From assembly GCA_017979445.1 (NCBI GenBank), contig CM030717.1, positions 20,819,288-20,883,287 on the forward strand: a DNA stretch of 64,000 nucleotides. The letters run 5' to 3'. Under the pieces are notes generated by a model. The model had not been told where the DNA came from. It was given only the letters and a program-made list of their open reading frames with translations, and did no database searches. Shown piece after piece: positions 23,200-35,400 of the stretch. Position numbers and translations under genes: made by a program. This DNA comes from Akebia trifoliata (taxonomy: Eukaryota > Streptophyta > Magnoliopsida > Ranunculales > Lardizabalaceae). The number at the start of each line of letters is the position of its first letter. Positions within the stretch are counted from its first letter, which is position 1.

Positions 23200-24155
23200 G
23201 ATCGATTACTTGACGTTCTGTACAAAAATCGAGAAGCTATTGGTTGGACCATAGCTGATACATAAGGCATCAGTCCTTCTGTGGTTATGCATCATATCCA
23301 TCGTGAGGAAAATTTCAAACCATCGAGAGAACCATAGAGGCGACTCAATCTGGTGTTGCAAGAAGTAGTCCGAGGAGAGGTCATCAACTTTTTAGATGCA
23401 GGTATTATATACCCCATCTCTGATAGTAAATGGGTTAGTCCAGTTAAGGTTGTCCCTAAGAAATCAGGTGTCACAATTGTGACCAATCAGGATAATGAAT
23501 TGATACCTACTCGTGTCTAAACTGGATGGAGAGTTTGTATAGACTACCGAAAATTGATTACGATGACACGTAAAGATTACTTCCCTCTCCCATTCATCGA
23601 TCAGATGTTCGAACGTTTAGTCGGTCATACTTATTATTGTTTCCTTGATGGATATTCGAGATACAATCAGATCCCAATTACTCCTGAAGACCAAGAAAAG
23701 ACAACATTTACTTGTCGATTTGGGACCTCCGCCTATCAACGCATGCCTTTTGGGCTATGTAATGTTCCTGCCACCTTTTCAAATGTGCATGTTGAGTATT
23801 TTCTCCGATATGGTCGAAGGCTTTCTTGAAGTTTTCATGGATGATTTTTTTTGTGTTCGAGTTAAGCATTGATGACTGCTTGGACTATTTAAAGTTAGTC
23901 TTAAAAAGATGCCGAGAAAAGCACTTTGTGCTAAATTGGGAAAACTGTCACTTCATGGTCACCTCTAGGATAGTTCTAAGACACATTATTTCCCACAAAG
24001 GAATTGAGGTAGATAAAGCTAAAGTCAATCTTATCGCAAATCTACCTCCACCTAGAACTGTTAAAGAAATTCGTTCATTCCTAGGACACACAGGGTTTTA
24101 TAGAAGGTTCATCAAAGACTTTGGAAAATTTTCAAAATCCTATGTGATCTATTAG
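23200..24155 (+). pseudogene. pol: Athila-like reverse transcriptase
   Basis: Visible blocks: NREAIGWTIADT, ISPSVVMHHI, FLDAGIIYPISDSKWVSPV, VPKKSGVTIV, GWRVCIDYRKLITMTRKDYFP (23520-23590), PFIDQMFERLVG, FLDGYSRYNQI, FTCRFGTSAYQRMPFGLCN (23707-23765) and, in another frame, EVFMDDFF carrying the catalytic FMDD (about 23825-23850). The thumb RHIISHKGIEVDKAKVNLI and SFLGHTGFYRRFIKDF follow. Stops (23263, 23334, 23518) and a frame change near 23815 inactivate it. Confidence 0.85.
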
Positions 24156-24208
24156 CCAAAGACACTACTTTCAATTTTTCTACCACCTACTTATTAGCCT
24201 TTGAGAGA

Positions 24209-24620
24209 TAAAAAACTGAGTTGACCTCAGCACCTAACTGGGACCTCCCCTTTGAGGTGATGTGTGATGCATCTGATTACGCTATAGGTGCTGTCTTGGG
24301 GCAACGAGTTGAAAAACTCCCCCATGTCATTCAGTATGCTAACAAAACGCTAAATGATGCCCAACTCAATTATTCCACCACCGAGAAGGAACTACTAACA
24401 GTAGTTTTTGCCTTAGATAAATTTCGCTCTTGCCTCATAGGGTCCAAAGTAGTCATCCTCACTAACCATGCTATGCTGAAATACCTTCTTGCTAAGAAGG
24501 ATGCAAAGGCAAGGTTCATACGATAGATTCTTCTCCTTCAAAAGTTTTATCTCAAATTTTGAGATAAAAAGAGATGTGGGAATGTTGTTGCAGACCACCT
24601 ATCTAGGCTAGTATTTGAAA
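24209..24620 (+). pseudogene. pol: Athila-like RNase H
   Basis: LTSAPNWDLPFEVMCDASDYAIGAVLGQ (24220-24305), YSTTEKELLTVVFALDKFRSCLIGSKVVI, TNHAMLKYLLAKKDAKARFIR, then a stop (24524) and VVADHLSRL (24585-24610). A single RNase H, unlike the Tat-like elements. Confidence 0.85.
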
Positions 24621-24649
24621 CTCTCTCCTACTCTCTTCTAATTTTTGAA

Positions 24650-25940
24650 AATTTTCCTGATAAGCAAATCATGGCAATTTCTAATTCTGACACACCTTGG
24701 TATGCTGACATTGTCAACTTCCTAGTAACAAGTCAAACTCCCACTTCTTGGAATAAATAAAATCGCCTACGCTTCCTTGCCCAAGCCAAATGATTCTTCT
24801 GGGATGATCCGTACTTATTTAAATATTGTCCAGACCAGATAATTCATCGATGTGTTACTGAGAGAGAACAAAATAGTATTCTCGAGTTCTACCGCAACCA
24901 TGCTTGTGGTGGGCATTTTGGAGGAAAGAAAACAACAGCCAAAATCTTACAGTGTGGTTTTTATTGGCCCACAATCTTTCGTGACGCCCATCTCTTTGCT
25001 AAATCTTGTGATATATGTCAATGTCTAGGAAAAATCAGTCGAAAAATGAAATACCCCAACAACCAATTTTGATCATCGAAATCTTCGATGTATGGGGTAT
25101 TGACTTCATGGGTCTCTTCTCCATTTCACGCGGATTCCAATACATTCTAGTTGCAGTCGACTACGTGTCAAAATAAGTTGAACCACAACTTGTCGAACTA
25201 ATGATCATAAAGTTGTTGTTCAATTTCTTAAAAATATCGTGTTTGCCCGATTTTGTACTCCTCAAACCATCATCAGTGATGGAGGAAAACATTTCTATAA
25301 TCAAGTTTTCAAAAGCTTGATGTGCAAGTATTCCATCAATCATAAGGTAGCTACTCCGTATCACCCACAAACCTGTGGGCAGGTCAAAATTTTTAATCGT
25401 GAAATCAAAATCATTCTTGAAAAAACTGTCAATTCTACTCGAAAAGATTGGTCTTTAAGATTATTTGATGCCTTGTGGGCCTACAGAACGACATTCAAAA
25501 CTCCTATAGGAATGTCCCTTTATTGGTTAATCTTCGGTAGAGCCTATCATCTTCCAGTTGAATTCGAGCATCGAGCTTATTGGGTAATCAAACATTTGAA
25601 TTTTGATCTAGCGAAAGCCGAAGAGCTTAGGAAAGTTCAACTCACTGAGTTGAAAGAATTATGGAACGATGCTTATGATAGTGCAAAGTTATACAAAGAT
25701 CGAACGAAAGCCTGACATAATAAGCACATCCATAGAAAATCCTTCCACGTAGGACAGAGAGTGCTATTCTGTTCCCAAGGAAATTGAAGTCCCGCTGGAC
25801 AGGACCCTTTGTGGTCCACAATATCACCTTCATGGAAACATTGAGGTCCTTAATCCAGCCAATGGAAACATTTTCCAAGTAAATGGCTAAAGACTGAAAC
25901 CATTTCAACATCTCCCAAATTCTCAAGAAAAAAACTCATT
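24650..25940 (+). pseudogene. pol: Athila-like integrase
   Basis: HHCC-type zinc region HACGGHFGGKKT...SCDICQ (24895-25020). Catalytic core: the first Asp in [10 protein letters not shown] (about 25090-25120), the second in [14 protein letters not shown] (about 25270) and the Glu position in [15 protein letters not shown] (25375-25415). At the canonical Glu of the NGQ.E/V.. block this copy reads Val-Lys, with another acidic residue (NREIK) slightly later, as in other Athila integrases. [23 protein letters not shown] and [21 protein letters not shown] follow. Frame changes near 25060 and 25240. Confidence 0.82.
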
Positions 25941-26770
25941 TCTGAGTAATCCTGTGTACCAGGATTAGCTCTAGTTCCATGTCTGGTTGAAGACATTAAA
26001 CTTAGCGCTACTTCGTGAGGCAACCCTTGATTTTTGTACATATTCTGTGTAACTACGTAGGATTTATTCTCTCTAAATTCTTCCAAATTCACTCATTTTC
26101 TTTTACTTTATGTGGTGTACTTTTACCTTTTACATCCTGTGGGAAACACTTATTTTGGTTGTACCCACAACTTATGCGACGTAATGAAATCCGTTTTCAG
26201 GTGTACTATAAACTCCTACTTTTTAATCATTAAGGATAATGTTAAATTTAGGTTTGGGGGTAAGGGATAGCACATTTCAATTTTTGTAGATTTTTCAGTA
26301 CAGTTTTAAAATATATTCATCAAAATTTGTATATGTACTGTCATCATACGAATTTTTAAAACCAGGCTCATGTCCAATTTGTGTTTACAAATTCTTATTT
26401 CTCAAAAAAACATAATATTTTAGAAAATAAAATTCATGTCACTTCTGATTGAAGTGAAAAATTTATTTTGGAATAAGAGTTGTCTTCTTCGCTGTCTGGA
26501 ATGATAGGGAAAACCTAGACTACTAAACTTTGACCTCCTTGTTATTTGGTTGGTTGGATAGAAGAAAAACAGAACTATGGATAAAACAACTTGGACAGCA
26601 ACCATAGGATTATACTAGGTACCTTGGAAAGAGCTACTTGCTTTTAGAAAAAGAAAACCAGAAAAAATTGGTGAAGCATGAAAAAGTTGAAAAGAAAAGT
26701 AGAAAAATGTGAGAAAAATATCAAAGAACTGCAAATCATGAAAATAGTCCAATGAGACTAAATAGTACAG
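25941..26770 (+). other. Post-pol region of the Athila-like element, with a polypurine-like tract
   Basis: Non-coding. At about 26245-26270 the text TTTAGGTTTGGGGGTAAGGG is the kind of G-rich tract found after pol in Athila and related elements. I found no envelope-like frame and no 3' LTR. Confidence 0.5.
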
Positions 26771-26819
26771 TAGGGTGAAAGCCGTCAATGGTAAAAATGT
26801 GAGTACACAGACCTTTCCT

Positions 26820-27924
26820 CTCAAATCAAACACTCATATTATCCCATCAATTCATCTTAACCCTTCATTTTCACCTATTTTAACACATGGTATCATCTCC
26901 CACAGCTTCCCAAAATATCATCAACCACCATCTTACACCCCATATTCTCTCAAATCCAAACACCACTCCCAAACACTCAACCCATCCATCACTCTCTTAC
27001 ACCCCATCCTTACCATTTATTATCCTTCACCTAACACTCAACGCAAATGGGTTGAAAGATCCAACCCATTTGGGTTGTAAAACAACCCATTTAACCTTCT
27101 TACACAAATACCCTTCAAACCTCTAATTTACCCTACCTTTCTCTTAAACCCCATACCTTTCTATCATTCCTCCTCATTTCACCAAATTTTACCCTTAAAA
27201 ACAACTCCCAAACTCTATAAAACCCCCTCATCCTCAACTCTCACTACCTAATAAAAATTTGAGAAAAATACTCTTTAAAAAAAACTCTCTACTCACTTCA
27301 CTACTCTTAACTCTCAAACTCTTAATTCTCAACTCACCTCCATTACCTTCAACTCTTAACTCTCAACTTCTGCTCAAGCAAATATAAGAAGGTCAAAGGG
27401 ATTCATCAAGAAAAGTTAAAGAAAGTCAACAAAAGAGCACGGTGGGTTTGGATAAAAGAACACCCCCTCCAACTCCCCTCTTCTACTCATAAAGCTATAC
27501 ACCTTCACACATACCACCATGGTTTGAACCATCAAAGGGCCCCTTTTTCAATAAGGGTGTCCTCAATGGGTTGAACCAACATCAAAGCCCTTATACTTGA
27601 GGGCATATATCGGATTTTTTTATTTTTTTTCTTATTTTATTTTTATTTTCAAAATTGATTGAATCTGATGTTACCACCATGGTGGATGGAGTAGGATGCC
27701 TAACACTTTCCCTACTCCATAAAATGAGCCCCCTTACCTAAAATCAAAAGTTTGACCAAATGAGTCATATCCGTACGAGAGTCATCAAATGCCAAAAAAT
27801 ATGATTTTTCAAAAAAATGCAATTCGGGTGACCATTCACACCCATTTCAAATATGAATGGTAGTGACTCCAAAATCTCCCAAAGTCGATGATATATTTAA
27901 AAGTGAATAAATCACATGTCCACA
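26820..27924 (+). repeat. 3' part of the 5' LTR of the second Tat-like element
   Basis: C/T-rich sequence with AACCCATTTGGGTTG-like text, a TATA box (CTCTATAAAACCCC, about 27212-27225), GGATGCCTAACACTTTCCCT, GGTGACCATTCACACC and GGTAGTGACTCC, ending CATGTCCACA just before a primer binding site. The reversed LTR at 60226-62689 has the same order of motifs and is about 2.46 kb long, so roughly the first half is missing here. The left boundary is a guess. Confidence 0.6.
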
Positions 27925-27927
27925 GCT

Positions 27928-27945
27928 TGGCAACTCCAATGGGGA
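27928..27945 (+). other. Primer binding site of the second Tat-like element
   Basis: TGGCAACTCCAATGGGGA, two or so changes from the TGGCGACTCCACTGGGGA site common in Tat-type plant elements. It lies 3 bp after the LTR end. Confidence 0.7.
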
Positions 27946-29914
27946 AAGAAGGCTCTACCCTCGTGTCAACTTGGTCATTTTGAAAAAAAATATAAAATAT
28001 TCTTATTTGCAAGCTAACAGTATTTGTTGTGTTTGTTGTTTAGGTGGGTTTCTTTTTCTTTATTTACTCCCTTTGGTTAAAAAAAATAAAAATAAAAAAA
28101 CGGTTTTTTCTTTAGTTATTCGATTATATTTCTTTTAAGCATGCATATAATTAAAAAAAACAAAGAAAATGAAAAAAAATGTTTTTTTTTGCCCAAGCCA
28201 AAAATCAAAGGCAATGTGCCTCAAAATGAGCAAAAAAAAATATTTTTTTTTTACCGAATGGACAATCGAACTTAAATTGATTGTAACTTTCTCGTCCGCT
28301 CTCCGATTAACTACTATAGCATATCGATTTGGGGTAGCATGAAATTTTCTTTCAAATGTGACAAAGTCAACAAGATTTTGATAAGTCAAAATTGGGTTTT
28401 GAGTCCGTTTACTATCGTTTTCGTTAACATTTCTGTTTGACTTCTTATAAGGATACAAAATGAGCAAAAAATAAAAAAAAACATAAGAAAATTTTTGGCC
28501 CAAACAAAAAACCAGAGGCAATGTGCCTTGAAATGAGCATAAAAAAATTACATTAAATTAAATTTTAAAAAAAAATCAAAAATATTTTTTGCTTAGTTTG
28601 TTCCTTACGTTAGTCTTGGCAACTTTCCTCTTGGACTTCATTTTTTTTTAGTTTTAAAGTTTTAAAAGATCAAACAGATCACTTTTCGTTAAACTTAGGG
28701 CGTATTGCTCGCCACTTTTTGATCGATCAAAATGAAAATTCAAAGCGATCATCAGTTGGACCATAAAAAAATAAAAATAAAAAGAGAAGTCCTTTTATGA
28801 TTAGTTCATTCATAAAAAAAATGAAAAAAAAAATTTGATTAGTCAATGCTTAACTATGAATGTGCGATCCTTGTGGACAAACTATCTAAAAAGCCATGGT
28901 TTCTATAGATATATTTTCAATGGTCTTACATGATCTTAATGCGGATGTAATGAATTTTGTATTCTTTGAGCTATGTGACATCCATGTAGGAATGGTTTGA
29001 TTATGCACCCATGTTGGAGTGACCTGAGCCTTTGTCCTATTGTAAGCCACACGATCACATGTCTCGATTACCAACGTAGTACTAGTATGTGGTTGGTCTC
29101 CTCGCAGGATGCGAAAACTATTTATGAAAGTTACAACCCTAGACTCGTACCTATACGATATTTCAAAGTAATCTAATTACACTTCTTGATCAAAATCAGT
29201 GCCTAAGCGAGATCCTGTCCCGTTGTACTAAGGTACTAGGGGGATAGACGACGTCTATTCTGGACGCGAGGTGACTTAAGAATGCCCTTACTCAGCATCG
29301 TGCGCTACCTCTCAACTGGGATTAAACTGGCTATTTTTTACTTCAGAGATTTGAGTTGGAGTTTTAGATTATCACCTATACAGTATATCAAACCAAGTCA
29401 TCACGTACTGTTTGATTGAGTACGCTCAAGAGGTATATAGAAGCACTTGGATAAGGGTGGCTAGATAAATTGCATTGCACACAGTAAACCTAGAGTCTAG
29501 AAATCTTCCCATAGGTCACCATTCAAACTTATAGTGGGTGTTCCCGGGTTGCTTTTCGGAAATAGACATTACAAATTGTTGATATCAGAAAGTTACAATG
29601 TTGACCTCAAGATAATCAAACTATGTGTGCACCAACCCAATAAAGAATCCATTTTAAATATGACAACGATTCATAAATGACCCAATTCATCTCGATTTGA
29701 ACGATCACAATGGGCCAGACCATTTAAGTCGAAATGGCATTCAAGTTTTTTTTTTCTTACGGTCCAAACCCATTTCAAAAAAAAAATATTTTTCCAAAGA
29801 AAAGAAAAGGAAAATGATTTACAAAAAAATAAAAAAACAAAAATATGACTTACAAAGATATGTTTTGAATGGACCTTGGAAATGTACTGAAATATTCTTT
29901 TGTGTCAACTCAAG
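27946..29914 (+). other. Leader of the second Tat-like element
   Basis: A-rich non-coding leader. It holds two copies, about 310 bp apart, of a short unit around AGGCAATGTGCCT (28208-28222 and 28518-28532). From 29010 to 29480 runs the conserved leader block shared with 8900-9370. An A-rich stretch at 29770-29850 precedes ORF1. Confidence 0.6.
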
Positions 29915-31116
29915 ATGCTAGCTGCAGGCAATAACCCAATCGATCAGTTGGTCAAAACAACCATCACGGGGATGCAAACCGTAGAGAAATTCAACTTTGG
30001 GAAATTCATATTGAGGTGTGTCTTGTACTTCCACGAGTTTGAAATAGATTAAAACCTTTTGCGCACTATGGCTAATCGTTGGAACCCTTATCTTCACATC
30101 TTTCACATTGGGCATATGCACTTATGTCCTATTCATGAAGATTATTGCGGCATCATGGGGATAACTAATTCAGGTCTTTTAGTCAGGCCTTCAATGAAGA
30201 CAAGATATTCTGGTGACCTCGTCACAGGCCTAAACATTTCAAAAGAAGAAGCCAAGGCCTTAGTCCGTAACAGGAGATTAGATTTAGTACCCTTATTGGG
30301 TCCATATCACTCCCGCAGTCATCCTATCAATATAAAACTAGAAGCCTGGTGAGCCACTAGAGACTATCGATTGTATTTAGGAATCTTAGCCCAGTACATA
30401 CTAATCTCCAAAAGTAAAGGTCAAACTATCCCTGAATCCTTCATAGACATAGCTTCCCAACTCTCTAGAAAAGTCAACCCTGTACCTCTCATTCTAGCTG
30501 AAACCTTCTCGGGTCTAAATGCCATAAAAATGGTGAGAAAAGAGGTTTCAAATAAAGTCCTCACCTACTTTATATGTGGCTTTGCCATCGTCTTAAAATT
30601 ATGAACATTCCTTCAACCCTCGAGTATAGGCCAGAGTACTTTTTCAAAAGAAACATGTTAGTGCATCACAACTCAGTCAAAGCCTGGAGCAAATGGTTGG
30701 ATTCTCGTCTTGCCCATCATATTGGTTTGAGATGCCCTTGGTGGATGGTTGACTACCCTGTTTTAGGTACCAAATGATCCTATTATGTCCGTTTGATCGG
30801 GCTGGAAGAGACATCTTTTTACCAACCTGCTTTGATCCCAAAATAGTACGGAGTGCCTATAGAGTTTTCGCTGCCTCAACACAAAGAATTCTTTTCTCCC
30901 GAACCATTGATTGAAAAGTTAGTGCATCTCATTGAGAAGGCTTGGAACAAGCACACCTTAGGATATCCAGATGGACCAGTAGAGTTCAAAGAGGCAGTCG
31001 TTAGAACCAAGAGAAGCAAACCTAATGGTCCTAAGAATCCTGATGACGATCAAAACAAATCCAAGCGTCCATGTAAAAAATCTAAGTCAGAGTTATTGAA
31101 AGTTGTTATTCAATGA
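29915..31116 (+). pseudogene. ORF1 of the second Tat-like element, DUF7745-like, broken
   Basis: Starts MLAAGNNPIDQLVKTTITGM, then FGKFILRCVLYFHEFEID, NRWNPYLHIFHI, LCPIHEDYCGIMG, YSGDLVTGLNISKEEAKAL, LGILAQYIL and ESFIDIASQLSRKV. After a frame change near 30540-30570 come MWLCHRLKI, KAWSKWLDSRLAHH, RCPWWMVDYPVLGTK, YYVRLIGLEETSFY and a Lys-rich tail KSKRPCKKSKSE. It runs side by side with the nested element's ORF1 and shares the position of the frame change. Stops lie near 30050, 30350, 30775 and 30844. This extra protein is of unknown role in Tat-type elements. Confidence 0.75.
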
Positions 31117-31498
31117 AAATCTTATCTGTCAAACAATTTTCAATAGTTCAATAAAATCTCCTTTAGTTTCTTTGTAAATAATCATTGCATAAATGAATTA
31201 TTTAATGAGTTGGTGTATAATAAAATCTCAGGATTCACTAAAGTATTGTCAAGGTGGTAACACTGAAATTGATAATCTACTTCGAAAGGGGTCCACAACC
31301 CATATCCATCTCAAATTGGGTCTACGACCCATATCCGATTTCGAATCAAGTCCATGATCCATCAGGGATCTAGCAAGGATGACAACCAATCAAATAACTA
31401 AAAAGAATTCAATCTTGTTTCAAAAAAAAATATTATTTTGAGAAAAAAATATTTTTCAACTCAACTAGTTTCAGCTAATCTACTTTTACAAAATGTCA
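31117..31498 (+). other. Spacer between ORF1 and the tandem array
   Basis: Contains three short direct repeats of the CCATATCC / GGTCCACAACCCATATCCATC type (31290-31355) and A-rich sequence. No gene. Confidence 0.4.
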
Positions 31499-32135
31499 TA
31501 CCGACTCCATGTCGATGCCAGCTCCGTATTGATGTAATTCTTTTTTCAAAATACTTTACCGACTCCGTGTCGATGCCAGCTCCGTGTTGATGTAATCATT
31601 TTTAATTTTATCGACTCCGTGTCGATGCCAACTCCATGCTAATGTAATAGTTTTAATTTTACTGGTTCCGTGTCGATGCCAGCTCCGTGCTGATGAAATC
31701 TTTTTTTTTTACCGACTCCGTGTTGATGCCAACTCCGTGTTGATGAAATCTTTTTTTAATTTTACCGACCCCGTGTCGATGCCAGTTCAGTGCTAATGAA
31801 ATCGTTTTTAAATTTTATCGACTCCGTGTCGATGCCACCTCCGTGCTGATGTAATCGTTTTAATTTTTATCGACTCCGTGTCGATGCCAGCTCCGTGCTG
31901 ATGAAATCTTTTTTTAATTTTACCGGCTCCGTGTCGATGCCAGCTCCGTGCTGATGAAATCTTTTTTTAATTTTACCGACTCTGTGTCGATGCCGACTCC
32001 GTGCTGATGGAAAGCATTTTTAATTTTTATCGACTCCGTGTCAATGCTAGCTTCGGCTGATGTAATTCTCTTTCAAAAAATTTTGCCAACCCCATACTGA
32101 TGCCAACTTCGCGTTAATGTCGGCTCCGTGCCGAA
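31499..32135 (+). repeat. 53-bp tandem array, about 12 copies, between ORF1 and gag
   Basis: The unit is CCGACTCCGTGTCGATGCC followed by AGCTCCGTGCTGATG and a T-rich spacer. Starts lie near 31501, 31559, 31611, 31662, 31712, 31765, 31818, 31870, 31923, 31976, 32029 and 32083. Each unit is itself a diverged dimer: the two halves (CTCCGTGTCGATGCC and CTCCGTGCTGATG) resemble each other. Confidence 0.93.
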
Positions 32136-32240
32136 GAACTATTTTCTTTAAAACTCATTTACTTTACTTGACCTAATAAAACGTCATGCATTTTTCTTTT
32201 TGTAAACAAGATAGTAACAATTGGTTTTCTGTACCCAAAG

Positions 32241-33740
32241 GTGGCCAAACGAAAGAAATATAAGCAGTCAGAGGAACCTCCGTATTTTCTCAGATCTATC
32301 ACCGTTACCATGAGTACTTCCGAAGCAGCACAGCCCGCAGTGGCCGAAACGTCAGAGGTTGACGCAAGGATAGCAACACTATTGGAATTGATTGAGAGGC
32401 AAGAAAAGATGATAAGTATCGTGTTAGCCAACGCCAGTTTTATACAAGCCCAGACAACGTAGCACCATGCGTCAGGGTCAAATCAGGATCAACCCGAGCA
32501 ACCTCCGTAGGGACCCCAGACCACTATGCCTCTTACATTACCAGAATACCAAGGACCCCCACTTTATATTCCACAGAATCAATCCCTCTTGTGATTATTC
32601 CTGATAACGAATGTGAGTACAGGGCCACAAAAGCCAAAAGTGCAATAGATGAAAATTTGGCTTAGCAAATCGAGTCACTGCAAGAAGAAATGAGGATGAT
32701 GAAAGGCCTCAATACTATGAGTAGAACTCAGTTCAAGGACCTCTATTTTTACCCCAATACTCAATTACAGGCCAAGTTCAAATGTTCGGAGTTTGAGAAG
32801 TACAGTGGGGTGGGGTGTCCTCTATCGCACCTAAAACTATATTACGGATCTATGTGCCAATACGGCGAAGATGACAAGCTACTGGTGCAGTTGTTCCAAA
32901 GAAGCTTAACAGGGCCAGCCCTCAAAAGGTAATCTGGATTGGACCATACACTCATTAAAAACTAGCAAGACCTAGCTGAAATGTTCTAGCACAATTATCG
33001 GTTCAATACGAATGTAGGTCTAAACCGGAATGACATGGCCAAAATGATACGAAAGCAAAGGGAGACGGTGAAAGAGTATTCCCAGAGGTGGCAGAAATCT
33101 GCTTCACAAGTGAGGCCCGCAATGACTAAACAAGAGATGAACACCACATTTATCTCGACCCTAGGGCATGCCTTTTATACCCATCTGGTGAGGCACACTA
33201 TGGGCACATTTTCAAATCTGGTATAAGTAACAGATCGGGTCGAGGATGAGATCCGAACCGGTTTGATATTTGATTTTACAAGTTTGGGGGCAGCGACAGG
33301 GATCCCCTTTCAGAGAAAGCTAGTGCTTGTGACCTAGCCAACCTCTCTTTATTCAGGCACCAGTTCAAAGACCACCGGTACCGCAAGTCCCTTAGACGCC
33401 GGTACCTCGAGCCGCCTGAGCTCCAGCACTACAGAATCCCTTTCAGACAGTTCTTACGCAAGTACAACCAACACCGTAGTATGGGCAAACTCAACAAGTA
33501 CGGCCCAATAGGGTAAACAGGATATTCACCAGATTTTCTATGACGTTGACAAAATTGCTTCCGATCTTGCTCAGAGGAGAGTACCTCACAAAATGACCAC
33601 CAAATCCAGAGACTGTGAAAGGACCAGGTTATAACCCCAGCTTGTTTTGTGAATTTCATATGGGTGCACTGGGGAACTCTACAGATCAGTGCTGGCAACT
33701 CAAGCACTAGGTGCAAAATTTGATAGACAAGAAAGTGCTC
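32241..33740 (+). pseudogene. gag: gag of the second Tat-like element, broken
   Basis: N-terminal basic segment MAKRKKYKQSEEPPYFL and an acidic helix (ARIATLLELIERQEKM), then a proline-rich linker. The capsid core has FKCSEFEKYSGVGCPLSHLKLYYGSM (32780-32850), LLVQLFQRSLTGPALKR, NDMAKMIRKQRETVKEYSQRWQKSASQV and MNTTFISTLGHAFYTHLV. A zinc-knuckle-like LFCEFHMGALGNSTDQCWQL lies at 33640-33705. Stops at 32459, 32930 and 33224 and frame changes break it. The product would form the particle core. Confidence 0.8.
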
Positions 33741-34467
33741 ATACTAGATGGACCTGCAAACCCCACTCAACAACAGAACATCAATCAAAACCCCCTACCT
33801 ACCCACAATGGAGGGGGAAATGGGCATAGGGTAAATGTCATTCTTGGGGAATCCGATTTTAACCCATCAACTTTGATAGCTCCCACTGGGTCGAAAATCA
33901 GGATCCATTGAACAAAAGAAACAAAGATACCAACAATCCACACCATCAATCAGTACACAACAAACCCACCTCAAAAATTGCAACAACCACTCAAAATGGG
34001 TGATCTCACCATCCATCCCACTCATCAAAATACTTCTATCAGGCCACCTCTCATTATACCATACACATTGCCAAGTCCTCAAAATATGACTCGACCCCCC
34101 CCCCCTTCATATACCATACATTTCATCATCACGTCCAGCACTCATCATTTCATACACTCCATCGACTCTTCAAGTAAATTCTCCCATCCCCACGACATCC
34201 AAATCACAACCACCACCTCTCATCCTCAATTTGAAGCCCGATCCATCCCCAATAACTATACACTTACCAAAACCATTCCCATATAGCTCTAACCAAGCAG
34301 TTCCTTGGAGCTATGAAACCATTGCCACTTCGCAAGGGTCAAAACAATGAAAAGGGCAATGGTGGCCGACATTGGCCATATGACAAGAGCAGGGAGGTGT
34401 CAGAGGGTACTGATAAAAGGGGTAAGCATCAGGGAGGAGGCAAAAGAAACAACAAAAGAAACAGTGG
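33711..34467 (+). other. gag-protease linker of the second Tat-like element
   Basis: VQNLIDKKVL.. and NPLPTHNGGGNGHRVNVI (33711-33850) are typical of the linker between gag and protease in Tat elements. It continues as low-complexity Pro/His/Thr/Ser coding up to VPWSYETIATSQGSK near 34300. Confidence 0.6.
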
Positions 34468-35400
34468 ATGAGGAGAAAAGAAAGGAAAAAGGGGAAAGGC
34501 AAAATAAACGAAGAGGAAAAGGAAGAGAAAATAGGGAAGGTGACAGACAAGGAAGCAGCAGACTTCATTAAGCTCATTAGCAAGAGTGAGCACAATGTCG
34601 TGGATCAACTGAACAAACAATCGGCGCAGATCAACATCCTGGGTCTGCTACAAAAGTTAGAAGAACATCAAGAAGCACTATTGAGAATTCTGGGAAAATC
34701 ACATGTACCTACAACTACTTTGCCAGCACAGTTAGAACAAACAGTAGGTCAAATCATGGCTCCCAACCCCATCGTCTTCACAGAAAGTGAGTTCGTGCCA
34801 GAGGGATGGGGGCACGTCGAGCCACTAAATATCATAGTCATGTGCAAGAGCATGATGGTTGCTAGGGTGTTAATCGATAATGGTTCAGCTCTCAATGTCT
34901 GTCCTTCCGAAACCTTTCGAAAACTTAATGCGGACTGGTCACATGTTAAACCCAACAATAAGGTTGTCCAAGGTTTCGACAGCTCAAGAAGGGACTCTCT
35001 GGGAAAGATAGATTTACCAATCACTATAGGACCCTGCACCTTCGAGGTAACATTCGAGGTCATGGAGATACCTACAACCTTCAACTTGTTGCTAGGCAGG
35101 CCATGGATCCATATTGCTGGGGCAGTGCCTTCCTCTTTGCACCAAAGAATCAAATTTATTATGGGGCAGAGGAAGATATCTGTACTAGCCGAAAACTTGA
35201 TTCCAACTGGGAGAGCTCCAGACGTCCCCTTTATTGACATAAAGATGACGAAAGACAAGGCGTTATATCATTCCTATCAGTTTGCAGCTGTTAATCACAT
35301 CGAAAAAGGGAAAGAGAAGGTAAATGCAGAACTATCAAAAGCAAATTTGATGATTGGTCGGGTCTTGAAAAAGGCTGGTTACCGACCCAGGCAAGGTTAG
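34468..35400 (+). pseudogene. pol: Protease of the second Tat-like element
   Basis: The longest open frame of this element, 310 codons, starting inside a Lys/Glu-rich stretch (so the ATG at 34468 is not a native start). EAADFIKLISKSEHNVVDQLNK and INILGLL precede the aspartic protease with ARVLIDNGSALNVCPSETF (about 34860-34915), the flap region, and FNLLLGRPWIHIAGAVPSSLHQRIKF (35080-35155). The active-site DNGSA is intact. The frame stops at 35398 within what should be the G-patch region (GYRPRQG). The enzyme would process the gag-pol polyprotein. Confidence 0.85.

Larger units (their letters stand above)
1..26770 (+). mobile_element. Athila-like Ty3/gypsy retrotransposon, partial and decayed
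   Basis: This element runs from the left edge of the window to about 26.8 kb once the two insertions at 1073-2542 and 4294-21683 are taken out. Seen in order: the end of a 5' LTR, an Athila-type primer binding site, a leader of about 1.3 kb, gag, and a pol order of protease, reverse transcriptase, RNase H and integrase. The single RNase H and the gag and protease wording match the Athila lineage. All domains carry stops or frameshifts. No 3' LTR matching positions 1-395 was found in the window, so the right end is lost; its boundary near 26.77 kb is approximate and lies just before LTR-like sequence of another element. Confidence 0.8.

Noticed and set aside
28135..28521. Minus-strand open frame of 128 codons in the second element's leader
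   Set aside because: Antisense to leader sequence, with poly-Phe/Lys runs from A/T tracts and no recognisable domain.
34749..35258. Minus-strand open frame of 169 codons
   Set aside because: Exact antisense of the protease of the second Tat-like element, which is clearly the coding strand.
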